The translations under genes and the position numbers were made by a program. A stretch of DNA of 64,000 nucleotides from Cellulomonas sp. Y8 (GTDB lineage: Bacteria > Actinomycetota > Actinomycetes > Actinomycetales > Cellulomonadaceae): positions 3,782,001-3,846,000 of the forward strand of contig NZ_CP041203.1 of NCBI RefSeq assembly GCF_008033115.1, in the 5' to 3' direction. Within the stretch, counting starts at the first letter, position 1, and each line of letters opens with the position of its first letter. The notes beneath the pieces were generated by a model that was not told the origin of the DNA, made no database searches, and worked only from the letters and a program-made list of their open reading frames with translations. Shown here in pieces: positions 35,907 to 44,710 of the stretch.

Positions 35907-36497
35907 ATGGCCCCTCGACCGACGACCCACGACCGTGCCGCGACCCGCGCGGCGGACGGCTCTCCGCAGGCCACGCGCCCGGCGAGGCAGGTGTCCCGAC
36001 GCTGGCGCGGCCTGGGCGCCGCCGGTGCCGTCGTGCTCCTCGCGGCGTGCGCCTCCGGGCCCGGTTCCGCGGGCGACGCCGAGTCGCCCACGACCGGGCC
36101 CGCGACGCAGTCGCCGACCCCCGTCCTCGCGCTCGTCGCGGGGTCGTCGGTGGTGGGCCTGCCCGACGGCCTCGACGCGCCGCCGGTGGACGCCGTGGCC
36201 GGCGCGGCACGGACGGAGGACGACACGCTGCTCTACGTCGTCACCTACGGGTCGGGCAGCTGCCCGGGCGTCGCCGACGCCACGACGACCGACCCCGGGG
36301 ACGGGACCGTCGCGGTGACCTTCCCCGAGCCCGGGGACGGGCCGTGCACGATGGACTGGGTCCCGGCGACGACGGTGGTCGCGCTGCCGGACGGCGTCGC
36401 GTCGGACGGCGAGCTCACCGTGCAGGTCGGGGACCTCGGGCAGGTCACGCTGCCGGCCGGGTCCGACGAGCCCGCGTGGGTGCTGTCGGAGCGCTGA
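35907..36497 (+). CDS. Secreted lipoprotein of unknown function
   Basis: 196 residues. A long basic N-terminus precedes a hydrophobic stretch and lipobox LLAAC (Cys about 50); an internal start would shorten the n-region but no Met is available. The mature domain has two Cys (GSCPGV, GPCTMDW) likely forming a disulfide and a beta-rich pattern ('GDGTVAVTFPEPG', 'GELTVQVGDLGQVTL'). The family is not recognised. Confidence 0.75.
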   Translation: MAPRPTTHDRAATRAADGSPQATRPARQVSRRWRGLGAAGAVVLLAACASGPGSAGDAESPTTGPATQSPTPVLALVAGSSVVGLPDGLDAPPVDAVAGAARTEDDTLLYVVTYGSGSCPGVADATTTDPGDGTVAVTFPEPGDGPCTMDWVPATTVVALPDGVASDGELTVQVGDLGQVTLPAGSDEPAWVLSER

Positions 36498-36627
36498 GCC
36501 CCGGGGCGACGGGACACGCCGGGCTGCGTCCCCAGGGTGGGACGCGGGCTGGCGGCGGGACGGGGCGGGCTCGCTAGAGTCGGTGGCTCAGCCGCGCACG
36601 ACCGTCCCCGACCCGGGAGCACCACCG

Positions 36628-37692
36628 ATGCGCGCACGCCCCGACAGCCCGCCGCCCCGCGCGGCCCACGACCACCCCGCCCCGCCCCGTGCCGGTGAGG
36701 CGGGCTCCGATCCGCCCCCGCCCGGTGCGGCATCCGCAGGGCGCCGTCGCGCCGCACGGGTCGTCTCCGTCCTGCTCGTGGCGGTCGTCGCGGCGGGCTG
36801 GGGTGTCCTGCGCGAGCGCGACGCGCGGGCGGCCGAGGCGCACGACCAGGCCACGGCGGCGCTCGCGGTGGCGGCGGGGCTGCTCCGCGACGCGCGGCAC
36901 GAGGGCCGGACCGCGCTCGCGGGCTCGGCCGGGCGCGTGGCCCACAACGCGGTGCGGACCCACCTCGCCGCGCTGCTCGTCGACCTGCCCGCGACCGCGC
37001 CCGACCCCGACCTGCCGCGCGCCGCGGCGACCACGTGGGCCCTCGCGCAGTCCGAGGCCGCGACCCACCGCGCGGGTCTGATCTCGGAGGCGGCCTCGGC
37101 CGCACGGTCGGCGCAGGACGCGTGGGAGCACGACCGCGCGCGCGGCGCGCACGCCGAGGCGGTGCAGGCGCTGTCGCGCCTCGCGGACGAGGCTCGCGCG
37201 GCGCTGGCGGCGTCCGAGGGTCGCGTGCTCGACGACGCCGTCCGGGAGGTGCTCGCGGCGGCGCTCGCGGAGGCGGACGAGGCGCTCGGCTCGCCGGTCC
37301 CCGAGGGCACGGCGGAGCTGGACGCCGCGGCCGGCACCGCCCGGGGCTGTGCCGACGCGCTCGCGGCCGCGCGGGCGGACGTCGCGTCTGCCGAGGAGGC
37401 GTGGCAGGCGGAGCAGGACCGGCTCGCGGCGGAGCGCGCCGCGGCCGCCCGGGCGCAGGCGTCGTCGTCGGCCGGGACGCGCGGGACGGCGGACACCGCG
37501 TCCGGCGGGACGCGGTCCGCCGGCGGGTCCTCCGGCGGCTCGACGACCGGGACGGGCGGCGGCCGCTACGACGGCTGGCTGTCCCGCTGGTCGCCGGGCG
37601 ACCCCGTGCCGGACGGCTGGACCGTGGTCGTCGAGACCGAGGGCGGCGGCTGGGGCGGCGACGAGTTCGGCAACGTCTGGGAGCTCGAGTGA
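36628..37692 (+). CDS. Single-span membrane protein with coiled coil and Gly/Trp-rich C-terminus
   Basis: 354 residues from ATG 36628 (GGGAG ten bases upstream; an upstream ATG at 36583 is possible). Proline-rich cytoplasmic N-terminus, one membrane helix (about 46-66: RVVSVLLVAVVAAGWGVL), then about 220 residues of Ala/Glu-rich helix, probably coiled coil, a Ser/Gly linker and a compact terminus 'YDGWLSRWSPGDPVPDGWTV' with four Trp. No known domain is recognised. Monocistronic, ended by a hairpin. Confidence 0.7.
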   Translation: MRARPDSPPPRAAHDHPAPPRAGEAGSDPPPPGAASAGRRRAARVVSVLLVAVVAAGWGVLRERDARAAEAHDQATAALAVAAGLLRDARHEGRTALAGSAGRVAHNAVRTHLAALLVDLPATAPDPDLPRAAATTWALAQSEAATHRAGLISEAASAARSAQDAWEHDRARGAHAEAVQALSRLADEARAALAASEGRVLDDAVREVLAAALAEADEALGSPVPEGTAELDAAAGTARGCADALAAARADVASAEEAWQAEQDRLAAERAAAARAQASSSAGTRGTADTASGGTRSAGGSSGGSTTGTGGGRYDGWLSRWSPGDPVPDGWTVVVETEGGGWGGDEFGNVWELE

Positions 37693-37772
37693 CCGGCGCG
37701 CACCCGGGGAGGCGCCGCTGAGCACAGCCTGACCCCGACGAGACGACGCACGACCGACCGCACCCAGCGGAG

Positions 37773-37800
37773 AGGGCCCGGTGCTGGCACACCGGACCCT
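37773..37800 (+). terminator. Hairpin after coiled-coil membrane protein gene
   Basis: AGGGCCCGGTG / CACCGGACCCT arms (37773-37783, 37790-37800) with one mismatch and loop CTGGCA. It lies 34 nt before the next start codon. Confidence 0.55.
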
Positions 37801-37834
37801 CGCGCCCGCTCGACAGTTCCTCAGGAGACCTGAC

Positions 37835-40516
37835 ATGCAAGCACGGCCATCTTGGCATGCCCGCCGCGCCACCTCGGCGCTGCTCGCCGCCACCCTCGCA
37901 GCGGGGGCGGGCCTCGCCCTGCTGCTCGCCCCCGCCCCGGCACCGGCCGCCGCGGCGGTGCCGGCGACCGGCATCAGCATCACCCCGTCCGGCTACGGGC
38001 CCGTCCAGCTCGGCCCGCTCGACGGGCCGGCCGGGTCCGACGAGCACGGGTACTGCGTCCAGGCGCGGGTGACCGCGTCCGGACCCGCCGACACCGTCCG
38101 CGGCGCGACCCACGTGGACGACCCGCAGCTGGCGGCCGCGCTCGCCCGGCACCGCTGGTCGACGGACGACCTGACCCAGGCGGCGCTCGGTTACGAGGTG
38201 CACCAGCGGCACCAGCGCCCCGGCACGATGGCGGGCGGCGACGTCGATGCCGTCCGCGGCCTGCTCGCGGCCGCGACCCCGCAGACGGTGAAGGACCGGG
38301 CCGCGCAGATCATGGCCCAGGCGGCGGCTGAGGCCGGGCCGTGGACCGGCGTCGCCGGGGCGGTCACCGGGGAGGGCACCCGGACCGGCGAGATCCGTGG
38401 CATCCACCTGCGGTCCGCGTCGGGCCGGCTGGTCGCCGGGGTCCCGTTCACGGTCACCCTGAGCGGTCCGGCGACCCTGGACGCCTCCGGCACCCGCACC
38501 TACTCCGGCACGACCACGGCGGCGCCGATCACGCTGGGCTGGACCGCGACCGGCAACGGCACGGTGACGTACCAGGTCCGGTTCCCCGACGCCTGGCGCA
38601 CGACGCTTACCGTGCTCGAGCTGGCCGCGAACCGCCAGGACCAGCTCACCTACGGCAACCGGCCCGGGCACGACCCGGCGGAGGTGACGGTCCCCGGGGA
38701 GCCGTTCGAGGTGGTCCGGGACTTCCGCCCGCGCGCGACGACCACCGTGCGCGACGTCGTGGTCGGCGCCGGGGACCCGCTCGTCGACGTGGTGACGTTC
38801 GCCGCGGCGCCCGGGGACCAGTGGGCCGTGCTCGACGGCGTCCCGGTCGCCCTGCCCGCGGACGTCACCTGGTACGGGCCGTACGACAGCCCGCAGCCGC
38901 AGGCCGCGGCACCGCCCGCGGGCGCGCCGGTCGCCGGGGTCGAGCGGGTCGTCGCCGAGGGCCCGGGCACGGTCAGCACCGCGGGCACGGTGCGCGCGAG
39001 CGGGCCGGGCTTCTACACCGCGGTCGTCACGATCCGCCGGGCCGACGCGGGTCCGTTCGCCGACTACGTCCGCGAGGACTTCGCGGCACCCTGGTTCGAG
39101 GAGGTGGAGACGGCGGTCGACCGGTTCGACCTCGTGCACGAGTCGGAGGTCCGGGAGTACAACGTCGCGCCGGGCGGCCGGGCGTTCGACCGCATCACGA
39201 TCAGCGGCTACCCCGACGACCACGGCCAGTTCGGCGGGCTCGGCGGCTGGGCGCCCGACCTCGGGGAGGCGACCGTCACGGTCTACGGCCCGCTGGCGGC
39301 GGCGCCCGACGGCCCGGAGGTCCCCGAGGACGCCCCGGTGCACTGGACGGACACGCTCGCGGCGGTGGACGGCGTGTTCGAGGTCGGCTACGACGACGCC
39401 CACCCGGTGCTCGCGCCGGTGCGGGCCACCCACCCCGGCGGCGACTACTTCGTGTTCGTCTACGCCTTCGCCGGGGACGACCGGGTCGAGGCCTACGTCA
39501 GCCCGTTCGACGACGTGCGGGAGGTGTTCTACGTGCCCGGCCCGCCCGAGGTCGTGGTGCCGCCGTCCGTCGTGACCCGGGCGCAGCCGTCCGCCGCTGC
39601 GGGTGCGACGATCCACGACGTCGCCCTGGTCACCGGCACGACAGACCCCGGCGACCACCTGGTGTTCCGGGCCTACGGCCCGCAGGACCCGGAGGCCGAG
39701 GCGGTGTGCGACGAGGACACGCTCCTGTGGACGTCCGAGGCGGTGCCGGTACCGGGGGCCGGCCTCTACGACTCCGGCAGCGCGCCGGCCCCCGACCGGG
39801 AAGGTGCCGTCTACTGGGTCGAGACGCTGCACGCCGCGGACGGGTCCGTCCGGCACGCCGGCGTCTGCGGGCTGCCCTACGAGACCACGCTCGTGACCGC
39901 GGACCTGGCGGTCCGGACGCAGGCGCGCTCCGGTGCGCAGGAGGGCTCGGTCGCGCCTGACGCCGGTGGCGACGGGCTGCAGGGCTCGGCCGCGCCCGAG
40001 GGCTCCGGCGAGCCCGACGTGGGCGGCGACGGGCCGGTCGTCGGCGACGCGCTCTGGGACGTCGTGGTCGTCAGCGGGACGGTCCCGGCGGGGGCGACCA
40101 CGGTCGTCGACCTGTTCCACGCGCCGGAGGGCGAGCCGCTCGACTGCGCCGAACCGGTCTGGACGTCGGCGCCGATCCCGCTGGCCGACGGCCCGGGGGA
40201 GTACGTCACGGGCCGGTACCCGACGACCGAGCCCGGCACCTACGGGTACGTCGAGCGCACCACCGCCGCGGACGGCACCGTGCTGTCGACCGGGGAGTGC
40301 GGCGACCCCGCCGAGACGCTGACCGTCGCGGCGCCCGCGCCCGAGGCCGCACCGGAGCCGGAGCAGCCGCTCGCGGTCACGGGCGCGGACGCGGCGCTCC
40401 TCGGCGGGGCGGCGCTGCTCCTCGTCGCGGGCGGGGTGGCCGTGGCGGTGCACCGGGCGCGACTGCGGCGCGCGCTCGACGCGACGGCCGCCGACGAGGG
40501 GTGGCCCGCGCCGTGA
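37835..40516 (+). CDS. Cell-wall-anchored surface protein with LAVTG sorting signal
   Basis: 893 residues from ATG 37835 (AGGAG at 37823-37827). Sec signal peptide (about 1-40, ending APAAAA). The N-terminal domain contains 'GYCVQA' and 'DLTQAALGYEV', which resemble the Cys and Gln motifs of thioester domains. The middle is beta-rich. Two related repeats near the C-terminus (around 'VALVTGTTDPGDHLVF' and 'VVVVSGTVPAGATTVV', each ending with a Cys-x-DP/P motif) precede LAVTG, a hydrophobic helix and a basic tail. LAxTG is the class E sortase motif of actinobacteria. Thioester adhesin function is inferred. Confidence 0.83.
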   Translation: MQARPSWHARRATSALLAATLAAGAGLALLLAPAPAPAAAAVPATGISITPSGYGPVQLGPLDGPAGSDEHGYCVQARVTASGPADTVRGATHVDDPQLAAALARHRWSTDDLTQAALGYEVHQRHQRPGTMAGGDVDAVRGLLAAATPQTVKDRAAQIMAQAAAEAGPWTGVAGAVTGEGTRTGEIRGIHLRSASGRLVAGVPFTVTLSGPATLDASGTRTYSGTTTAAPITLGWTATGNGTVTYQVRFPDAWRTTLTVLELAANRQDQLTYGNRPGHDPAEVTVPGEPFEVVRDFRPRATTTVRDVVVGAGDPLVDVVTFAAAPGDQWAVLDGVPVALPADVTWYGPYDSPQPQAAAPPAGAPVAGVERVVAEGPGTVSTAGTVRASGPGFYTAVVTIRRADAGPFADYVREDFAAPWFEEVETAVDRFDLVHESEVREYNVAPGGRAFDRITISGYPDDHGQFGGLGGWAPDLGEATVTVYGPLAAAPDGPEVPEDAPVHWTDTLAAVDGVFEVGYDDAHPVLAPVRATHPGGDYFVFVYAFAGDDRVEAYVSPFDDVREVFYVPGPPEVVVPPSVVTRAQPSAAAGATIHDVALVTGTTDPGDHLVFRAYGPQDPEAEAVCDEDTLLWTSEAVPVPGAGLYDSGSAPAPDREGAVYWVETLHAADGSVRHAGVCGLPYETTLVTADLAVRTQARSGAQEGSVAPDAGGDGLQGSAAPEGSGEPDVGGDGPVVGDALWDVVVVSGTVPAGATTVVDLFHAPEGEPLDCAEPVWTSAPIPLADGPGEYVTGRYPTTEPGTYGYVERTTAADGTVLSTGECGDPAETLTVAAPAPEAAPEPEQPLAVTGADAALLGGAALLLVAGGVAVAVHRARLRRALDATAADEGWPAP

Positions 40517-40550
40517 GCCGGCGCCCGCGGCGCGCGGTCCGGCCGCGCGC

Positions 40551-40783
40551 CGCGGGCGCTGCTCGGCCGCGCGCCGCGGGCGCTGCTCGGCCCTGTGCCG
40601 CGGGCGCTGCTTGGCCGTGTGCCGCGGGCGCTGCTTGGCCGTGTGCCGCGGGCGCTGCTCGGCCGTGTGCCACGGGCGCTGCTCGGCCGTGTGCCGCGGG
40701 CGCTGCTCGGCGCTGTGCCGCGGGCGCTGCTCGGCCCGGTGCCGCGGGCGATACCCGGGCCCGTGCCGCGGGCGCTCCTTGGG
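40551..40783. repeat. 24-bp tandem repeat array, about ten copies
   Basis: The unit CGCGGGCGCTGCTCGGCCGT plus GTGC recurs at 40551, 40575, 40599, 40623, 40647, 40671, 40695, 40719, 40743 and 40767, always 24 bp apart, with occasional substitutions. All frames stay open because 24 is a multiple of 3, giving artificial 8-residue repeats on both strands. The array fills most of the 434-bp gap between the surface protein and kdpD. Confidence 0.9.
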
Positions 40784-40950
40784 CCCCACGGCGCGGTGCT
40801 CGGCGTGCGCCGCGGCGCGATGCCCAGCCGCAGGTCACCGCCCCCGGGGGGGCTACGATCACGGCAGGGACCTGGAGCGCCCCGGGACGCGGCGGCGGCG
40901 GTCGTCGCACCGCCCGGACCTCGCCCTCGACGACCAGGAGGGGTGAGCGG

Positions 40951-43488
40951 ATGACCCGGGGCCGGCTGCGCGTGCTGCTCGGGGCGGCGCCCGGTGTGGG
41001 CAAGACCTACGCCATGCTCGAGGCGGGCCGCGACCTGCGCACCGACGGCCGCGACGTGGTCGTCGCCGTCGTCGAGACCCACGGCCGCGCCGCCACGGCC
41101 GCGCTGGTCGAGGGCCTGGAGGTCGTGCCGCGCGCCCGCGTCGAGCACCGCGGCATCGCGCTGACCGAGCTCGACCTCGACGCGGTGCTCGCCCGCCGCC
41201 CGCAGGTCGCGCTCGTCGACGAGTACGCGCACACGAACGCCCCCGGCTCCCGGAACGACAAGCGCTGGCAGGACGTCGCGGAGCTCCTCCACGCCGGCAT
41301 CGACGTGCTGACCACGGTGAACATCCAGCACATCGCGTCGCTCAACGACGTCGTCCGCACCATCACCGGCGTCCCGCAGCGGGAGACCGTCCCGGACGCG
41401 GTGCTCCGGGCGGCGGACCAGATCGAGCTCGTCGACCTCGCCCCGCAGTCCCTGCGCGACCGCCTCGCCGAGGGCAACGTCTACCCGGCGGAGCGCGTCG
41501 ACGCGGCGCTGTCGAACTACTTCCGGCTCGGCAACCTCACGGCGCTGCGCGAGCTCGCGCTGCTGTGGCTCGCCGACGAGGTCGACTCCGCGCTGCGCTC
41601 CTACCGTGCCGAGCACGCGATCGACGCGCCCTGGGAGGCGCGCGAGCGCGTCGTCGTCGCGCTGACCGGCGGGCCCGAGGGGGAGACGCTGCTGCGCCGC
41701 GGCGCCCGGATCGCGGCCCGGTCGGCCGGCGGGGAGCTGCTGGCCGTGCACGTCAGCGCCCAGACCGGCCTGCGGGACACCGACCCCGGGGCGCTCGCGG
41801 CCCAGGCGGCGCTCGCCGAGCAGCTCGGCGGCACCTACCACCAGGTGGTGGGGGAGGACGTGCCGACCGCGCTGGTCGAGTTCGCCCGCGCGCGGGACGC
41901 GACGCAGCTCGTCATCGGGCTGAGCCGACGCGGCTGGCTCAAGGCCGCGCTCACCGGCCCGGGCATCGGCGCCACGGTGATCCGGCAGGCCGGACCGATC
42001 GACGTCCACATCGTCAACCACGCGGCGGCGGCCGGCGCGCGGCTGCCGCTGCCCCGGGTGACGGGCGCGCTGACCGTCCGGCGGCGGCTGCTCGGGTTCG
42101 CGCTGTGCGTGCTGCTCGGCCCGCTCCTCACCTGGTGGCTGGTCGCGGCCAAGAGCGTCGACTCGCTCGCCAGCGACGTGCTCGCGTACCAGCTGCTCGT
42201 CGTGGTGATCGCGCTGGTCGGCGGCCTGTGGCCCGCGCTGCTGACCGCCCTGCTGTCCGGGCTGACGCTGAACTACCTGTTCGTCGCGCCGACCCACACC
42301 GTCACGGTCAGCGAGCCCGTGCACGCCCTCGCCCTGGCCCTGTACGTCGTCAACGGCGCGCTGGTCGCCGCGGTGGTCGACCTCGCGGCGCGCCGCACCC
42401 GCGCCGCGCACCGCGCCCGGGCGGAGTCCGAGCTGCTCGCCACGGTGGCCGGCGGCGTGCTGCGCGGCCAGGACGCGCTCGGTGCGCTGATCGAGCGCGC
42501 GCGGGAGGCCTTCGGGCTGGCGGGCGTGCGGCTGCGCGCGGACGACGAGGTGCTCGCGGAGTCGGGCACCGTCCGGCCGGGGTCGCCGCACGTCCCGGTG
42601 GACGAGCACACGGTGCTGGACCTCGACCGCGGCGACGGCGTCCCGCGCGGCACCGACTCCGCCGTGCCGGACGTCGACGGCGCGGACAACCGCCTGCTCG
42701 GCGTCGTCGTCGCGCAGGTCGCCGCCGCCCTCGACCACCAGCGGCTGAGCCGCACCGCCGACGCCATCGGCCCGCTGCGCGAGACCGACCAGGTGCGCAG
42801 CGCGCTGCTCTCCGCGGTCAGCCACGACCTGCGCCGCCCGCTCACGGCCGCCACGACCGCCGTCGGCAGCCTGCGGTCCCAGGACGTCGACTGGTCGCCG
42901 GCCGACCGCGAGGAGCTCCTCGCGACCGCGGACGAGAGCCTGGCGACCCTGACCGGCCTCGTCACGGACCTGCTGGACGTCAGCCGGCTGCAGGCGGGCG
43001 TGCTCGGTGTCTCTGTGCGTCCCACGGACGTCGACGACGTCATCCTGCCCGCGCTCGACGAGCTGGGCCTCGGGCCCGACGACGTGCACCTGGAGCTCGA
43101 CCCGGCCCTGCCGCCCGTAGAGGCCGACCCCGCGCTGCTCCGCCGCGTGATCGTCAACGTCCTCGCGAACGCCGTGCACGCGAGCCCCGCGGGCGTGCCG
43201 GTGCGCGTGCAGACGAGCGCGTTCGCCGACCGGGTGGAGATCCGCGTCGTCGACCACGGCCCCGGCGTCCCCGCCGGCCGGCGGGCGGACCTGTTCGTGC
43301 CGTTCCAGCGGCTCGGCGACACGGACAACGCCACCGGCCTCGGGCTCGGCCTGGCGCTCTCGCGCGGGTTCGCCGAGGGGATGGGCGGGACCCTCGGGCC
43401 GGAGGACACCCCCGGCGGCGGGCTGACCATGGTGATCGCGCTGCGCCAGGCCGGCGCCGCGCCCGGCCCGGGGGAGCGCGCGGCGTGA
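40951..43488 (+). CDS. kdpD: KdpD, osmosensitive K+ channel sensor histidine kinase
   Basis: 845 residues from ATG 40951 behind AGGAGGGG. Full KdpD architecture: KdpD domain with Walker A GAAPGVGKT (11-19) and 'ALVDEYAHTN', universal stress protein domain ('RVVVALTGGPEGETLLRRGA'), four membrane helices (about 375-475), GAF-like region, DHp domain with phosphoacceptor His 625 (SHDLRRPL) and HATPase ('NVLANAVHASP', 'GLGLGLALSRGF'). Stop overlaps kdpE. The KdpFABC pump is not in the window. Confidence 0.96.
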   Translation: MTRGRLRVLLGAAPGVGKTYAMLEAGRDLRTDGRDVVVAVVETHGRAATAALVEGLEVVPRARVEHRGIALTELDLDAVLARRPQVALVDEYAHTNAPGSRNDKRWQDVAELLHAGIDVLTTVNIQHIASLNDVVRTITGVPQRETVPDAVLRAADQIELVDLAPQSLRDRLAEGNVYPAERVDAALSNYFRLGNLTALRELALLWLADEVDSALRSYRAEHAIDAPWEARERVVVALTGGPEGETLLRRGARIAARSAGGELLAVHVSAQTGLRDTDPGALAAQAALAEQLGGTYHQVVGEDVPTALVEFARARDATQLVIGLSRRGWLKAALTGPGIGATVIRQAGPIDVHIVNHAAAAGARLPLPRVTGALTVRRRLLGFALCVLLGPLLTWWLVAAKSVDSLASDVLAYQLLVVVIALVGGLWPALLTALLSGLTLNYLFVAPTHTVTVSEPVHALALALYVVNGALVAAVVDLAARRTRAAHRARAESELLATVAGGVLRGQDALGALIERAREAFGLAGVRLRADDEVLAESGTVRPGSPHVPVDEHTVLDLDRGDGVPRGTDSAVPDVDGADNRLLGVVVAQVAAALDHQRLSRTADAIGPLRETDQVRSALLSAVSHDLRRPLTAATTAVGSLRSQDVDWSPADREELLATADESLATLTGLVTDLLDVSRLQAGVLGVSVRPTDVDDVILPALDELGLGPDDVHLELDPALPPVEADPALLRRVIVNVLANAVHASPAGVPVRVQTSAFADRVEIRVVDHGPGVPAGRRADLFVPFQRLGDTDNATGLGLGLALSRGFAEGMGGTLGPEDTPGGGLTMVIALRQAGAAPGPGERAA

Positions 43489-44207
43489 AGATCCTCATCG
43501 CGGACGACGACCCGCAGATCCTGCGCGCCCTGCGCATCACGCTGCGGGCCCGCGGCTACGAGATCCTCGTCGCCACCGACGGGGTGTCGGCGCTGAACCA
43601 GGCGATCGAGCACAAGCCCGACCTGTACCTCATCGACCTCGGGATGCCGCACCTCGACGGCGTGGAGGTGATCCAGGGGCTCCGCGGCTGGACGACGGCG
43701 CCGGTCCTCGTGCTGTCCGGGCGCACCGGCTCCGCCGACAAGGTCGAGGCGCTGGACGCGGGCGCCGACGACTACGTGACCAAGCCGTTCGGAGTCGACG
43801 AGCTGTTGGCCCGGATCCGCGCCCTCACCCGGCGCGCCTCGGGTGGCCCCGATGCCGAGCCGCTGGTCCGCATCGGCGACGTGACCGTCGACCTTACCGC
43901 GACCACCGTGACCCGGGACGGCACGCCGCCCGAGCCGGTGCGGCTCACGCCGACGGAGTGGCGGATCCTCGAGATGCTGGTGCGCAACGCCGGCCGCCTG
44001 GTCACCCGGCAGACCCTGCTCTCCGACATCTGGGGCTCGGAGCACATCACGGACACCGGCTACCTGCGGCTGTACCTGTCGCAGCTGCGCAAGAAGCTCG
44101 AGCTGGACCCGGCCGCGCCGCGGTACCTCCTGACGGAGCCGGGCATGGGCTACCGCTTCGACCCGACGGGCGGCAGCGGCCCGTCGGGGACCGGCGCGGC
44201 GGTCTGA
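43485..44207 (+). CDS. kdpE: KdpE, OmpR-family response regulator
   Basis: 240 residues from GTG 43485. Receiver domain with acidic pocket DDD (residues 7-9), phosphoacceptor Asp 51 (LIDLGMP), Thr/Ser (LSG) and Lys (KPFG); C-terminal winged helix ('RLTPTEWRILEMLVRNAG', 'GYRFDP'). Partner of the adjacent kinase. Its usual target, kdpFABC, must lie elsewhere or be absent. Confidence 0.96.
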   Translation: MKILIADDDPQILRALRITLRARGYEILVATDGVSALNQAIEHKPDLYLIDLGMPHLDGVEVIQGLRGWTTAPVLVLSGRTGSADKVEALDAGADDYVTKPFGVDELLARIRALTRRASGGPDAEPLVRIGDVTVDLTATTVTRDGTPPEPVRLTPTEWRILEMLVRNAGRLVTRQTLLSDIWGSEHITDTGYLRLYLSQLRKKLELDPAAPRYLLTEPGMGYRFDPTGGSGPSGTGAAV

Positions 44208-44285
44208 CCCTCGGGCCGTCGCGCCGCCCCGCCGTGCCGCCCCGCCGCCGCGCCGCCCGTCGGGCTGCTCATCCCTTTCGACCGA

Positions 44286-44359
44286 CCTGATCCCCACCCG
44301 ATCGTCGCCCAGCACCCCGAACGATCCGGTGGCGGGGAGACTTCTCGCTGGGGATCAGG
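44286..44359. other. Structured element downstream of kdpE
   Basis: Outer perfect 11-bp stem (CCTGATCCCCA at 44286-44296 with 44349-44359) encloses an inner stem (44296-44305 with 44321-44330: ACCcGATCGT/ACGATCcGGT, one C-C mismatch). Coupled nested stems in a noncoding region suggest an RNA structure, either the kdpE terminator or a small RNA. No known family is recognised. Confidence 0.4.
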
Positions 44360-44581
44360 AGCGAGCGGCCCCGGCCGCGCGAGCCCGGCGGGCGTGGCGA
44401 GGGTGGTCCGGGCGTCCGCGACGGCCTGCGAGTCCGCCCGCCCGGGTGAACCTGCGCATCGTCCGGCTGACCCCGGTGGCGGTCCCGACGCCGCGCTGGT
44501 AGCCGCGGGCCGGTCGGCACCCGTCCGCGATGTGAACGCGCACACCGCTGACCTGCGGTTCTGTCCGCTCTCGGGTGGTAC

Positions 44582-44609
44582 TTGCCGTTCTGTCCGATTT
44601 CTGTATAGT
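44582..44609 (+). promoter_or_regulatory. Promoter of the riboswitch-bldC transcript
   Basis: TTGCCG (-35, 44582-44587) and TATAGT (-10, 44604-44609) with 16-bp spacing; the -10 is close to consensus. Transcription should start near 44616-44618, directly before the riboswitch. Two direct repeats GTTCTGTCCG (44558-44567 and 44587-44596) flank and overlap the -35 region. Confidence 0.7.
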
Positions 44610-44616
44610 TCTCCTC

Positions 44617-44699
44617 GTTGAGCGACAACGGCAAACCCGCTGCAAGGCGGGGACGCAAAGCCACGGGTCCCAAGGGGACAGCCGGGCTACCGAACCGAC
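44617..44699 (+). promoter_or_regulatory. Cyclic di-GMP-I (GEMM) riboswitch upstream of bldC
   Basis: The conserved GEMM core is present in order: GGCAAACC (44630-44637), a P2 stem CCCGCT/GGCGGG capped by GNRA loop GCAA, GGGACGCAAAGCC (44650-44662), a P3 stem GTCCC/GGGAC, and GCCGGGCTACCGA (44681-44693). Base identities around the core (ACGGCAAA) keep the guanine expected for c-di-GMP rather than the adenine of cGAMP-type variants, judged by alignment to Vc2 from memory. GTTG (44617-44620) can pair with CGAC (44696-44699) to close P1, immediately before the Shine-Dalgarno AGGAG at 44701-44705. No terminator lies between it and the gene, so control of translation is likely. Confidence 0.9.
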
Positions 44700-44710
44700 T
44701 AGGAGTCACC

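Noticed and set aside
40551..40783. Possible CRISPR array
   Set aside because: Units are 24 bp head to tail with no spacers and no cas genes; it is a tandem repeat.
36245..40789. 1514-codon minus-strand frame containing EQRPRHTA repeats
   Set aside because: It spans several plus-strand genes and the 24-bp minisatellite, which is open in every frame; no ribosome site or domain.
40595..40954. Plus-strand frame encoding repeats of VPRALLGR
   Set aside because: Product of the 24-bp tandem repeat. No Shine-Dalgarno, and it overlaps the kdpD ribosome site.
44618..44710. N-terminal extension of BldC by 31 residues from a TTG start
   Set aside because: The segment is the c-di-GMP riboswitch; the ATG at 44711 has a proper ribosome site and gives the normal BldC length.
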